Assembly: GCA_027604005.1 (NCBI GenBank)
Contig: JADGJT010000127.1
Span: 1 to 55,336 of the forward strand
Direction of reading: 5' to 3'
DNA length: 55,336 bases
DNA from: Dinochytrium kinnereticum
Taxonomy: Eukaryota; Chytridiomycota; Chytridiomycetes; Chytridiales; Chytridiaceae
A program made the translations under genes and the position numbers. Positions 45,059-55,336 of this stretch are shown here, piece after piece. How positions within the stretch are numbered: position 1 is the stretch's first letter; the number at the start of each line of letters is the position of its first letter. Below the pieces are notes generated by a model, which was given only the letters and a program-made list of their open reading frames with translations, was not told the DNA's origin and made no database searches.

Positions 45059-48000
45059 ATGTCAGTTCTCGTCGCAAACCGCTCGGAAGTGGCCATTCGC
45101 ATAGCGCGGAGCTGCGAGCTGCTGGGAGTCGATGTCTATGGCGTCTTCACCGAGGATGATGCAGCATCATTGCATGTTAAGAGGCTACCCTCTCACCTAC
45201 TTCCGGGACAAGGTGTGAGAGGGTACTGCGATCAGGAAGCCATCATCGCACTGGCATCCAAGCTCGGAGTCAGCTTTATTCATCCTGGTTATGGTTTTCT
45301 GAGGTTTGAGGATCTTTCTCTCCGCCATGCTGACCTGGCTTACAGCGAGAATGCCGACTTTGCCGCTCTTGCGCGAAAGAGGGGAATTGGATTTGTAGGG
45401 CCCTCAGTTGAAGTGTTGGAGCTCTTCGGAGACAAATTGAGGTCGAGAGCCTTTGCTCTAGCCGTGGGCGTGCCTGTGGTGGAGGGAACCTTGAGCCCCA
45501 TGACCTTGGCTGAGATGGAACGGTTCTATCAGTCCCTGCCAGAGGGTTCATGCATCATGATCAAGGTAAGGTAAGACTCCCGCTAAAACTCACAGTCAAG
45601 GCAGTGCATGGCGGTGGAGGCAGAGGTATGCGACGAGTCTTCGACTTGGACATGCTGGCATCCTCGTTTGAAAGATGCCAGAGTGAGGCAACAGCAGCAT
45701 TTGGCAGGGGTGACGTTTACGCAGAAAGACTCATACTCCGCGGCCGTCATATTGAGGTACAAATCATTGGCGACAAGGCCGGGAACGTTGTGGCTCTTGG
45801 TGAACGCGAATGCAGCTTGCAGGTCTGGTTGAAGAAATGGGAGATAGATGGTATTAACGCGAAATGCAGAGACGACATCAGAAAATACTGGAGGTTGCTC
45901 CTAGCCCAAGCTTGAACAGTGATGTGCGAAAAAAGATACTGAACGCTGCTGTGTCTATCGCCAAGGGATCGACTTATTGTGGGATCGGGACCGTAGAATT
46001 CCTTCTTGAGCCTTCATCTGGAAGATTCTATTTTATAGAAGTCAACCCAAGGCTCCAAGTGGAGCATACCGTGACTGAAGAAGTTTATGGGGTGGACCTG
46101 ATAGCAATCCAGTTGGAGCTTGCAAAGGGTGCCCTGCTGTCGGATCTGGGACTCGCAACCACATTGCCACAAACGATTGGATATGCTATCCAATGCAGGG
46201 TTAACGCTGAAAAGATAACAGAAGATGCATCAGCCATACCTTCATCAGGATCCGTAAAAGTTTTTGAACCTTGCACAGGAAGCAACGTTCGAGTGGAGTC
46301 CGCCCTTTATGCTGGATATAAATGCTCCCCTAATTACGACTCAATGCTTGCCAAAGTCATTGTGAGGTCGAGAAGCCCCGTTTTTGGATCTGCGATTCGG
46401 GTGATGAAAAGATGCCTTGCCGAATTTCGTGTGGAGGGGATTGAGACGAACATTGGGCTTCTTCGCAATATTTTGGACCAACCTGAGATTATTGATGGGT
46501 TTCATGTTCATACGGATTATGTTCTGGAAAATATTCAGAAACTTATTGCACCTCGTAAGGACATCCAGAGATTCTTTCAGTCTTCTTTCACCAATAATAA
46601 TTCCACCGGCACATTGCCGCCATTGAAGGAAACGTATCCATCTGGAGTTGAACCTTTAATCTCCCCTTTAACAGGGACAGTTATGTTAGCATTTTTCTGA
46701 TCCATTCTGCTATCCGCTAGATATCCACTAATGAGCCCTTTTTACTAGATCACTGGCTGTAACTGAAAGAAGCCATGTTAAAAAGGGAGCCGAAATAGCT
46801 GTTCTCCTTGCGATGAAAATGGAACACGTCATTTACGCTCCCTTTGACGGCAAGGTTTCAAAACTGCTAATAGCAAATGAGTCAATCGTTGAAGCCAACA
46901 GCGTTATCCTTCTCCTCGAACGAACCACACAAACACCAATGCCTGAGAGCCTAATCACTGAAATAACCGAACCTTCTGGACTGCGTAATGACCTTTTGGA
47001 GCTTCGTGATAGACAACAACGGTTGACGGATGAACATAGGCCTGCGGCTGTAAAGCGACGACACAGGAAGGGTCTACGGACTGCCAGAGAGAACATTGCT
47101 GATTTAGTTGAGGAAGGAAGTTTTGTTGAATATGGAGCTTTGGCGGTCGCAGCACAGAGATCACGCCGGAAATTAGACGATTTGATCAATACAACGCCTG
47201 CCGACGGATTAGTTTGCGGAATAGGCTCTATTGCCTGTCGGGACAACGGGGAGTCGACAGTTGAATGTGGAATCTTTGCTTACGATTTTACTGTGCTGGC
47301 CGGTACACAAGGATATTGGAACCACAAGAAGATGGACAGACTATTACACGTGGTTCATCGTCTAAAGATACCTGTTATTGGATTCTTCGAAGGTGGAGGG
47401 TATGCTCTTTATTGTCTTTTGTCTACCATGCTAAGCTGGTTTAAAAGCGGTCGACCTGGTGATTCTGATTCGTTTCTGGTGAGCGTTGCCGGACTTGAAT
47501 TGGATACTTTTAGGCTTTTGGCGTCATTATCAGGGGTTGTTCCACTTGTTGGAATTGCTGCAGGGAAACTATTTGCCGGAAATGCTGCATTGCTTGGGTG
47601 CTGCGATGTGATAATTGTAGGTCAACTTTGATGTTATGTTACTAACTCACGAAGGCAACCCGAAATTCTAATATCGGGATGGCTGGGCCAGCAATGATTG
47701 AAGGCGGAGGTTTGGGTGTTTTTAAGGTGGCTTTTAGTTGCTTTCCTACCGCTTATCATCTCTGAGGCAGAGGAAATCGGACCTGTATCGGTTCAACTAG
47801 GGAACGGCGTTATCGATCTTTTGGTGGAGGATGAGGCCGAAGCAGTTCGGACAGCAAAGGTGTACATCTCTTTCTTCCAAGGAAAATTCGACAGTTTTTC
47901 TTTCTCGGATCAAAGCACAATGAGAATAGCGGTGCCGAGCAACCGTCGACGCGTGTATGATATTCGGTGAGAGAATAACGGATATTGAATTACCAATACT

Positions 48001-48835
48001 GACGGCAACTGTGTAGCCAAGTAATCAAAACCATATCTGATATCTCCTCGAACCTAGAATTGACCAAACACTATGGCTCCGGCATGATCACGACTCTTGC
48101 TCGTATTGGAGGCATGCCTGTTGGGATTTTTGCAAATGACCCCAAGGTTGGGTCAGGCGCTATTGATACCCCTGGAGCACTGAAATTAGCTCGCTTCCTT
48201 CGACTTTGCGACAGCTTCAATATACCTCTTGTCTCTTTATGCGACACCCCTGGTTTCTTGGTGGGGCCGAAAGCTGAAGAAACTGGTCAAGTCAAAGCCT
48301 TTGGTGATTTATTCATTCAGTTTGCTAAAATTCGGGTTCCAGTATTAACAGGTGCGAAGTACATGTCTTCCTTTCTAGCAGTGTGAAAGGCATGCTTACA
48401 ATTATTATTAACATGAAAACCAGTTGTCTTGCGGAGAGGAACCGGTCTTGGTGCGATGGCGATGGCGGGTGGTTCGTTCCATGCCTCTAATTTTACGATC
48501 TCATGGCCAACTGGTGAGTTTAGCGGCATGGGCATCGATGGTGCAGTTCGTCTTGCCTTTAAAAAAGAGATTGAAGCTATCCAGGTACTTTTTAACGATC
48601 CTCATTATTATTATTATTTTATTTTTTTTTGTCGTCGCTAACCTCGTTGTATCGTAAAAAGGATCCTGCGGCACGGCAAAGATTCTTCGAAGATAAGGTT
48701 TCTGAGCTGCACGAACACGGGAAGGCAATCAACATGGCGTCGTTTCTAGAGATTGACGCGGTCATTGATCCCACTGAGACGCGGTCATGGCTCATTAAGG
48801 GTCTTTCGGTGTCAAACCAGCGTCCAAAGCTTTGA
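45059..48835 (+). CDS. Fused acyl-CoA carboxylase (biotin carboxylase - BCCP - carboxyltransferase)
   Basis: Eleven exons: 45059-45303, 45346-45565, 45601-45822, 45870-46684, 46749-47399, 47448-47616, 47655-47726, 47767-47966, 48017-48351, 48424-48584, 48662-48835; 1087 aa. The enzyme carboxylates biotin with ATP and bicarbonate, then transfers CO2 to an acyl-CoA. Biotin carboxylase spans 1-450: LVANRSEVAIRI, ATP-grasp KAVHGGGGRGMR (155-166), ERECSLQRRHQK, EVNPRLQVEH (286-295). The biotinyl domain ends AMKMEH, with Lys524 as biotin site. Carboxyltransferase spans about 570-1087: GFFEGGGRPGDSDS, NIGMAGPAMIEGGG, LCDTPGFLVGPKAEETG and RRGTGLGAMAMAGGSF. The layout is that of bacterial fused propionyl/acetyl-CoA carboxylases, not of eukaryotic ACC, whose large central domain is missing. 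No targeting peptide, so cytosolic. Substrate unknown. Introns are as short as 35 nt. Confidence 0.93.
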
Positions 48836-48916
48836 AACTAGTTCCGCGGCACAGTTTTCGATTTCTTTGTCAGTAATAAAAAAGCGAAATGAAAGAAAAA
48901 AGTTGATACTCACACC

Positions 48917-49793
48917 ATGCCAGCAGCACGCTCCGAAAAGCGGTCCAAGGTTGCTAACACTAGGAAGGCCGTTGCCTGTAAGGAGAGAATGCAATTAAAG
49001 AGGCCGTGACTCCGTGACTTAACCGTCCTGCAGCATTCCCCAATCCCCTCAACATCTCATACACTGTGCTGCCATCACCCATCGGGCCTATCGCTCTCGC
49101 TGCAACAAATTTGGGAATCTGCTTTCTCAACCATCCTGACAGCAAATGGAAAAGCCAAAGGCTGGCCGTTGACACCGCAGATGCAGACTCTGTATCGCTC
49201 AGATCTTGGCTCATGACCCTTCCTGGGCGAAAAGGACTGGAAGCCGTAACCTTGACAAAGATTGAGACGTTTGAGCTCATTAAAGACACGGAGGATGCTG
49301 CCATCAAGCACTTGGAACTCGGCCAAACGGCCCTCTCATTATTTTTTGAGAAGTGGAACGATGAGGACACGGCGGTGGATTCAAAAATAGGGAATGGAGT
49401 GCAAGAAGATCCATTTGCTTCCATTCCCTGCGACTTATCTTTATCCAGCGGTGCATCGGACTTTCGACGGGAAGTTTGGAATGCTTTACGAGCGGTTCCT
49501 GCTGGAAGTACCTTGAGCTATGAAGGTTTGGCTGCTATCTGCGGGAAAGCGAAGGCTGTTAGGGCTGCTGGGACAGCTGTTGGCCTGAACCCTATTCCGG
49601 TGAGATGAACCGATTTCCTTAGTTTCTTTTGGGCCCTCAAGCTCCTTTTAATATCTTTTTCTTGCTAACTTCTTTACAGCTTATAATCCCTTGCCATCGC
49701 ATCATGGGAAAGAACGGAGATTTTCGTGGATACTCGTTTGGAGGAGTTGAAGTGAAGAGAAAGTTGCTGGCGATCGAAAGGGTAGTGGTTTAG
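48917..49793 (+). CDS. O6-alkylguanine DNA alkyltransferase
   Basis: Exons 48917-48977, 49034-49599, 49680-49793; 246 aa. Suicide repair protein that moves the alkyl group from O6-alkylguanine to its own Cys. The N-terminus is basic (RSEKRSKVANTRK), a likely nuclear localisation signal. The N-terminal domain has YTVLPSPIGPIALAAT. The C-terminal DNA-binding domain has FRREVWNALRAVPAGSTLSY (helix-turn-helix region) and KAVRAAGTAVGLNPIPLIIP. The acceptor loop is PCHRI, with the reactive Cys about residue 214, and FRGYSFGGVEVKRKLLAIE closes it. All key residues are intact. About 246 aa is longer than yeast Mgt1 because of an extended linker between domains. It follows the carboxylase by 81 nt on the same strand, each with its own start. 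Confidence 0.93.
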
Positions 49794-49938
49794 CGCAATA
49801 AAGGTCAACGCAGAGCTTTCTATTTGTAAGGATGTGCTTTCTATAGTGATGGTAGTCACGAGGGGGAAAAACAAAAAAGAGATCATTGGATGAAACACCG
49901 AAATGTGCATAGAAAATGAACAAGTGAAGAGCGACACA

Positions 49939-52240
49939 TTACTGCCTTCGCCCAGGATTAGATGCCATTTCCCTGAAAATTGACTTGGATGCCGGTGATG
50001 AATTTGCGGAATCCGCAACCCCGGGATTCATAGAGGCTTCCTTTAATTTTGACCAAGCTTCAGCGAGACTCTTAGTGGATCGCGCTGACGCCCCACTTTT
50101 TGCGCTCATGATCGATTTTGAATCGCCACCCATCGACTTCCCTGATTTAATACTGGGAGTATAACCGGTAGAGTCGTAGCCATTGCCGGCATTATAGTCG
50201 TTAGAAGGATATAAGTAGCCGTAAGTTCCGTAAGCAGGGGAGGAGGGTGATTTCATCATGAGCGGGTTCTCGGGGTTGCGTGGGAATTGCTGCTCCCCGC
50301 TAAGAGTTTCATTCGGACGGGGAGATCGACTGGAGGTGTCAAAGTTTTGCCGGGGAGATCGGGTAGCCGGTTCAATATTAGCACGGGAAGACGAGTAAGG
50401 AGATATAGGGGAGGTGGTGTCGAGATTAGGACGAAGAGCACTGTATGGGGATCGAGTGGTAGGCTCGAGATTTGCGCGAGATGATGGTTGGGAACGGTAA
50501 TTGCTTGCTATGTTGATGTCTTGAGGCGAATTCAAGCGAGTCTCAAAAGATGACGTCTCCGTCATCCCTTGGCGGGTGCTCTGAGAGTTTAGCTGCATTT
50601 GCCGGCTGTCCATGGGCAGCACTTCAGGCCTCTTTGCAGCATCAACAGAGGTATTGGTCTGGGATAAAGCCGTGGATGGTGCATATGCTTGTCTAATATG
50701 TGGTAAGCTTTTGGAAGAATATAGAATAGCTATGTTTCTTGATACTCACTCAGGCTGTAAAGCTTTACGAGTTCGTCTTCCACGGTTCAAAGAATCGAAA
50801 CGGGGTGGGGAGCTAAGCTCATCAACAGCCGCGCCGGATTGTGCTTGCTCATACACCGTAGGGCCCGAAGAAGGGGATTTAGACATTGAGTTGTAGTAAT
50901 TGCTCGTGCTGTCCGTTGGAGGCATAGGACCCCTCGGACTCTTACGCCTGCTTGAACCAAACATAGGGTAAGATTCGATGGCAGCTGAGGTTTTCGGATA
51001 GTCCTCGGGAGATCGGGCGAAATCTTCTGTTTTAACTTGTAGGGTAGGCTTTGCAGGGACTTCCGGGATCTCTGAAGCATAGGAGTCGACAATGTCGTAA
51101 GACGAGTCAACAGGCCGACTATCACGGCTTTTCCTGACTTTGACTGTCACAACGGCGCTGTTGAATTCATAGTCAGCTAAAGCGAAGATTAGCATGTGCT
51201 ATCGCCATCATGTTCGACAGACCTTCAACCTCATGGGTTTTTGATTCCGAACGCTGTGGGGCAGCCGGCTTGTTTTCAGGGGTTCTCCTTGAGAGAGTCC
51301 TTTGGGGTGGAACAAATCCTGAGGAAGGTCCCTCCGATGTTGATTCATTGTATGAAGCCTTCTTTGGATGTCGGGATAGAGTCCGAACAGGAGGAACGAA
51401 TGGGCCAGCCATTTTCGATTGTGCACCATTAGCAGGGCTGTCGGCTGCCTTTCCCACACGACGTCCTCGAGTGGACAATGTTCGAATGGGAGGAACAAAA
51501 GTGCCTGGGGTTTCTGCTAGATCCCTGTGGCCTTGCGACGCCGACAGGGGTGCAGACACAGGTTCATCAGAGGTCGATACAGGCATCGGAATCCTCTTCA
51601 GAGATAGATAGGTCCTCCGTGGGGGCGGTACCGGCAAGTTAGGACTGCCAAAGGTGGCAGTGGCCTCCCTATCTTGTTGATTACCCCCCCTTGGGAGGGA
51701 CATGAACTGCGTTGGAATGGATGGAACCTCAGGAACGTCCTGGTCAGGGATGTAATACTGTAGATGAGATTGCGACACGTCGTCGGAGGATGCAGGTGCA
51801 AGCCTTCTTGGAAGCGAGGCGGATCGAGCAGAGGAAGGCTTGTAATAGGAGGCGGAGTCGGATGACGGATACTCGTCTCCTCGCTGTGTGTCGATCCGAT
51901 CATAATCGGAAAACGATGTGGAAGGGAGGTTGAGATCGAGCTGTGGAATGCTACTGCCACTGAAGCTGCTGCTCTGCTGCCATCCGTTGCTATTGAAGGA
52001 CGGATCGGATAAGCTGAGGCCCTGCTCTGGCATCTCCCTGTTGCTGCCCGTCCTGCCCCTCATGTTCCCGGTCTTCAGGGATGCAAACAGCCCACCCTTC
52101 TTCGACGATGCTGCTGCCGATGGCTGCTGCAGCGGCGGCTGCGATTGTTTGGATCCTCCCCATAGACGGTTCATCTGGACGATGATGGCTGGAATTGAGG
52201 CTTTTTTTTTTCTTGCAGCCGTTTTTGCTGGTTGGTGCAT
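49939..52240 (-). CDS. Disordered Ser/Pro-rich protein with FVPPxRTLS repeats
   Basis: Exons 52240-51223, 51176-50750, 50692-49939; 732 aa. No known domain. The N-terminus is basic (KTAARKKKAS), and MNRLWGGSK at 52174 is an alternative start. Distinctive features: three copies of FVPP-x-RTLS-x-R in the first exon (TFVPPIRTLSTRG, PFVPPVRTLSRHP, GFVPPQRTLSRRT). There are also several S/T-P and SRSP/TRSP motifs in the last exon (LEPTTRSPYSALRPN; IEPATRSPRQNFD; SSRSPRPNE). The C-terminal KSIFREMASNPGRRQ is preceded by KSLAEAWSKLKEASMNP. Such repeats look like docking or phosphorylation linear motifs, for example for SH3 or 14-3-3 partners, which is inference only. Convergent with the alkyltransferase gene, 145 nt between stops. 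Confidence 0.65.
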
Positions 52241-52608
52241 GCCTTGTGCGTCGGTGACTTGGAAGATAACCCAAACGTCTTAACTTTATTGCGCTGGATG
52301 ATGGCCTGAACAGATGTTCAGCAGCCAGAAAAGAACGAACAGAAAGAGATGCCTGCGGGAGACGGGAGGGGGAGGGGGAGGGATGGGGAAGGCGACGGGG
52401 GGTGAGGAATAGGAGGGAGAGGGGATTCGCTTGGAGATGGGCAGGGAGGTGCTGAGTAACTAATGGGCAGCTGCAAGGCTTACGTCCTGAACAAAGTGCA
52501 TGAGCACGACAGAGAATGTATGGAGGTGAGCTTGGTTTGTAATGGGGAACGGCATGTTATGGCACCGTGCACACTCGTTGTCGGAGGTCAAGTGTTGACG
52601 GCAACGGA
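52241..52608. other. Promoter interval of the disordered-protein gene
   Basis: Purine-rich (G/A) stretch at 52345-52440 (gggaggggga units). Small open frames on the plus strand at 52463-52756 are antisense to the Yar1-like gene and not supported. Confidence 0.5.
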
Positions 52609-53187
52609 TTACACAGATGCTTCGCCAAGTTTAACAGAGGCCATTTGCTCCTCGACAGCATTAACGAGAGCTTCGGCAGCGGCACCTGCCTCACCACCAG
52701 TGATGTCCTCTCCAGGTTCGAACGACTTCAACAACAAGTTCACAACGTCCAGATGATTTTGCTGCTCGGCAACGGTAACGGCACTTCTGCCATCGTCATT
52801 TTTAAGGGTGGCATCAGCTCCAGCGTTCAAGAACAGCTCGACACATTCCAGCTTGCCATTGAGGGCAGCCCAGTGAAGGGGCGTTGACCCGTCCATTGTC
52901 GTCCCGATCGTGAGGTCCGTCTTTGTGTAGAGGGGGAGGAGGAACTGCACAACACCAACCTCGCCGTTGGCAGCAGCAACATGCAGTGCGGTGTGTCCAC
53001 CAGCCGATCGGCGAGTCACCAAGGCCCTGAGGATGTCCTTGTCGGCAGGATCAGCGCCTGCAGCCGCACAATACGCATCCAGCATGGCCCGCATGTCATC
53101 TAGCTCTCCATACCGAGCGCAGTCCACGAATGCCTCGACGTCAAAGGCGTGCTCCGAGGCGGTGGCCGTCGTCTCTGTCGTTGTCAT
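52609..53187 (-). CDS. YAR1: Ankyrin-repeat protein, Yar1-like
   Basis: Single exon, 192 aa, start chosen at MTTTETTATAS (53187); an in-frame upstream ATG at 53238 would add 17 hydrophobic residues. Ankyrin repeats: FVDCARYGELDDMRAMLDAY, GGHTALHVAAANGEVGVVQF then LLPLY, GSTPLHWAALNGKLECVELF then LNAGAD, and GRSAVTVAEQQNHLDVVNLL. A C-terminal acidic helix with EEQMASVKL ends it. Size, repeat number and the insert after the first repeat match Saccharomyces Yar1 (about 200 aa), the co-translational chaperone of ribosomal protein Rps3 in 40S assembly. Other short ankyrin proteins look alike, so the symbol is probable, not certain. Divergent from the SEC22-like gene with only 58 nt between start codons. 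Confidence 0.75.
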   Translation of the reverse strand: MTTTETTATASEHAFDVEAFVDCARYGELDDMRAMLDAYCAAAGADPADKDILRALVTRRSAGGHTALHVAAANGEVGVVQFLLPLYTKTDLTIGTTMDGSTPLHWAALNGKLECVELFLNAGADATLKNDDGRSAVTVAEQQNHLDVVNLLLKSFEPGEDITGGEAGAAAEALVNAVEEQMASVKLGEASV

Positions 53188-53245
53188 GCTAAGGGGAGGC
53201 GAAGGAAGCGAAGGGAAAGAAAAAAAAGAGTTGAGCAAATTTTGA
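53188..53245. promoter_or_regulatory. 58-nt bidirectional spacer between YAR1 and SEC22-like starts
   Basis: The two start codons (53187 minus, 53246 plus) are 58 nt apart. The spacer is purine-rich (aagggaaagaaaaaaaagag). No TATA box is seen. Core promoters or leaders of the two genes must overlap each other or extend into the coding regions. Confidence 0.5.
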
Positions 53246-54834
53246 ATGCAGGTGAGATGTTGTTGCTGTGCTCTGGTGAGGCCTCGCCGCTGACGCTCGC
53301 TGGCTGCAGATCCGCTACACCCTGATCGCCCGCCATGCGGACGGCCTCCCGCTCGTGGCCACGATGGAGTCGCAATCGGTGGGTGCTGCCGCTGTGCTGC
53401 TGATGCGTGCGTTCGCGTGCTGATTGATGCCCCTCATGAACAAACAGGATGAGGATGCGATCTCAGCTCACAAGAAGCTTGCAAAGAGCCTTTGCAAGCT
53501 GTTGTCGACGTCTGGAGAGTATCCTTTGAAAGCTTCCATCAGTGCGGGGGACTACACATTTCATTATGCCATCGACAACAACATTGAGTACATCACCCTT
53601 TGCGACAAGGCATATCCTCGACTTTTGGCCTTTAGTTTCTTGACGGAACTCTCCAAAGGCTTCTCTGATGAGATCAAATCTTCTTCCAGTGGCTGGTCTG
53701 GGGTGACCTCGATCGTTCGCCCCTATGCATTCATTCGATTCGGTAATCTGACTACCGCGGGGCAACAGCAAAAAAACAGTCTAATCCCTCTCTTCAGAGC
53801 CGTTTATTCAATCCACTAGAAAACGGTACCAAAACACTAGACAACTTCGACCTCAAGAGGACCTTGTGGAGCTTTCATCAAGAATTCAGAGCATACCAGT
53901 TTTGAGGGCCGATGATGTTTTTGGCAACGAGTATTCAAAGTCATCCAGTAAGTCATGTTTGTGTCGAGTCCTTAATCACGAAATAACCAACACTTGTCCT
54001 TCAGATGCTCCTATCTCATCCTTCCCCTCGATGGATAGCTTGAAGAAAACCGCAAATTCCATTTCCGAAGCACTTCATGACGCGACCTCGGACGTGCTGC
54101 CTTCTTCTTCGGCAAATAAAAACAGGAGATCCTTGACATCCACTGTGATGTACTGGACATCTTTGATGGTTTTTGGGATTGATGCTCTGTATCTTTTGTT
54201 TACATGGATGCCTCAATTAGCTTTCTGGTCAAGTGCGTTATCAGCTTCTCCGTTCTTGTTCACTGTTTAGATTGGTGATACTGACAATGATACATAAGGT
54301 TTAAATGATTCGACCGCCGCAGGAATTACCTACTACTTAGTTGTGACTCTTGGACTCCTTTCCCCTTTTTTGGCGCTCCAGGCCTACCTGATTAAGAGCT
54401 CGAATGGCAAGATACCCAACAGACTAGCTGATTTGTCGACAGTACACGCGATCATCACGATCATTTTTTTGATATACGCTGTATTCTTTGCTGGAGCGCC
54501 GGCCTCGCTCACCTCCGAAACAGCACCTTCAACCTCGGTTTCGTTTTCAAGCACTTTACCGACAGCTGTTTCACCCGTTATGAGTGCCCCTGCAGCCAAT
54601 GTTACCATGAACGCTAACCAGACCCTTTCTGCCAATGACACTATCTTATCAGCGGCAGCCGGTCAATCTGTCAAGACAACGGCTGGTCCACTGATAGCGG
54701 GAAGTATTCCGGTTTTGCCTAGTGGGATTGTGATTGTGAAGATAATTTATCTAATACCCATGTTTTTCTCGATTGGCCTTGGGACTCTGAGGCGGTGGGC
54801 GGGGCAGAGGGGGCCAAAGGGAAGGAAAGACTGA
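53246..54834 (+). CDS. SEC22A/C-like longin protein with four membrane helices
   Basis: Exons 53246-53251, 53310-53378, 53448-53742, 53798-53947, 54005-54232, 54299-54834; 427 aa. The longin domain reads MQIRYTLIARHADGLPLVAT, FHYAIDNNIEYITLCDKAYP, RLLAFSFLTELSKGF and YAFIRFEPFIQSTRKRYQN. No SNARE coiled coil with a zero-layer Arg follows. Instead there is a polar linker and hydrophobic segments VMYWTSLMVFGIDALYLLFTW, GITYYLVVTLGLLSPFLALQ, AIITIIFLIYAVFFAG and IIYLIPMFFSIGLG. That is the layout of animal SEC22A/SEC22C, ER-Golgi proteins that are not fusogenic SNAREs. A Ser/Thr-rich lumenal loop with N-glycosylation sites (ANVTMN, NQTLSANDT) lies before the last helix. The first coding exon is just ATGCAG; it was chosen because MQ plus IRYTLIARH gives the correct longin start with a GTGAGA donor and CTGCAG acceptor. 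Confidence 0.88.
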
Positions 54835-55336
54835 AGAATAAAAGGACCATTATGGCAACTCGACTTGTTTCAACTCACATGTAATTTTGCTCTATGGTTT
54901 TGCCTAATTTCGACTGACGACGAAGGCTTCAACTGGGTTAGAAACTGCGTAGTTTCGAACACGCAAAGAGGCTGGAAAAAGATATAGGTTTCTGGGCGAA
55001 ATAATGGGTAGCCTGTCTCACAGAGAAGATACACTACTAACCGCTCGCTGGGTCGTCCGAGAGGTGGGCGACCGCGGTCGAAGTGGACGTCCAGCTGCCT
55101 CGCGCCATCGTGGTGGCCAAAGCGGAGGGGAATGGCGGGTCGAGATAGCTGCGGCGACGGGAGGAACCACGATAGCGATACTGGAGCACTTATGAAGAAA
55201 CACGTTAGTCCCGATGAGAAGCTTTAGCTTCTCAGAGGCTATATTGGTGGCATGGGGGGAATATGAAAGTTAACCAGAGCCAATCATTTTTTTTTCTGGT
55301 CAAGTTGAAACTTTGAATACTCTTTTATTTTATCTA
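54835..55336. other. Window end, no supported gene
   Basis: 3' flank of the SEC22-like gene. 55000-55200 is open on both strands and GC-richer, with Arg/Gly/Ser-rich peptides. It may be the last exon of a gene lying beyond the window, but nothing is recognisable. Confidence 0.35.

Noticed and set aside
1..55336. CRISPR arrays, rRNA, tRNA genes, transposase genes or terminal inverted repeats
   Set aside because: Looked for regular spaced repeats, B-box-like GTTCRANNC in clover context and transposase motifs; found no convincing case by eye. A tRNAscan-SE and RepeatMasker run would settle it.

Overview
The window is nuclear DNA from an early-diverging fungus, most likely a chytrid. This is inferred, not proven. 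Nearly every gene is split by short GT-AG introns (about 35-220 nt). The gene content (secreted M36 fungalysin, a CAP-ricin-lectin fusion, OSCA/CSC1 channel, kinesin, Yar1-like ankyrin protein, SEC22A/C-like longin protein, a RNA-binding TROVE fragment) fits a zoosporic fungus. Exon joins were worked out by eye from splice consensus, reading phase and protein continuity. Every listed multi-exon model closes in frame, with summed exon lengths divisible by three.

Left part (1-13.6 kb): a secreted fungalysin metalloprotease with a Thr-rich linker; a quinone-oxidoreductase-like gene with a one-base frame break; a decayed stretch with ankyrin-like and RING-like signatures; a secreted lactone oxidase of the ALO/GULO family; and an orphan fragment of a Ro60/TROVE module. 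Large intergenic gaps separate these genes. Centre-left (13.6-26.9 kb): an LRR gene with about one repeat per exon, divergent from a secreted kinase-fold protein; a BAG/ubiquitin-like co-chaperone; a membrane alpha/beta hydrolase; a Gly/Gln-rich SH3 protein with a 39-nt minisatellite; a TMEM70-like mitochondrial membrane protein; and a secreted CAP domain fused to two ricin-type beta-trefoils.

Centre-right (27-38 kb): an OSCA/CSC1-type channel; two related PH-like proteins on opposite strands, about 4 kb apart; a BTB protein; and a small single-pass membrane protein with a GC-AG intron. Right part (39-55.3 kb): a dense block with a large kinesin-4-like motor, a fused biotin carboxylase-BCCP-carboxyltransferase, an O6-alkylguanine DNA alkyltransferase, a disordered Ser/Pro-rich protein, Yar1, and a SEC22A/C-like multi-pass longin protein.

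There is no operon logic and no CRISPR, rRNA or convincing tRNA. The shared theme of 0.7-27 kb is secretion: protease, oxidase, kinase-fold protein and CAP-lectin all start with signal peptides. The 39-55 kb block is mostly housekeeping.
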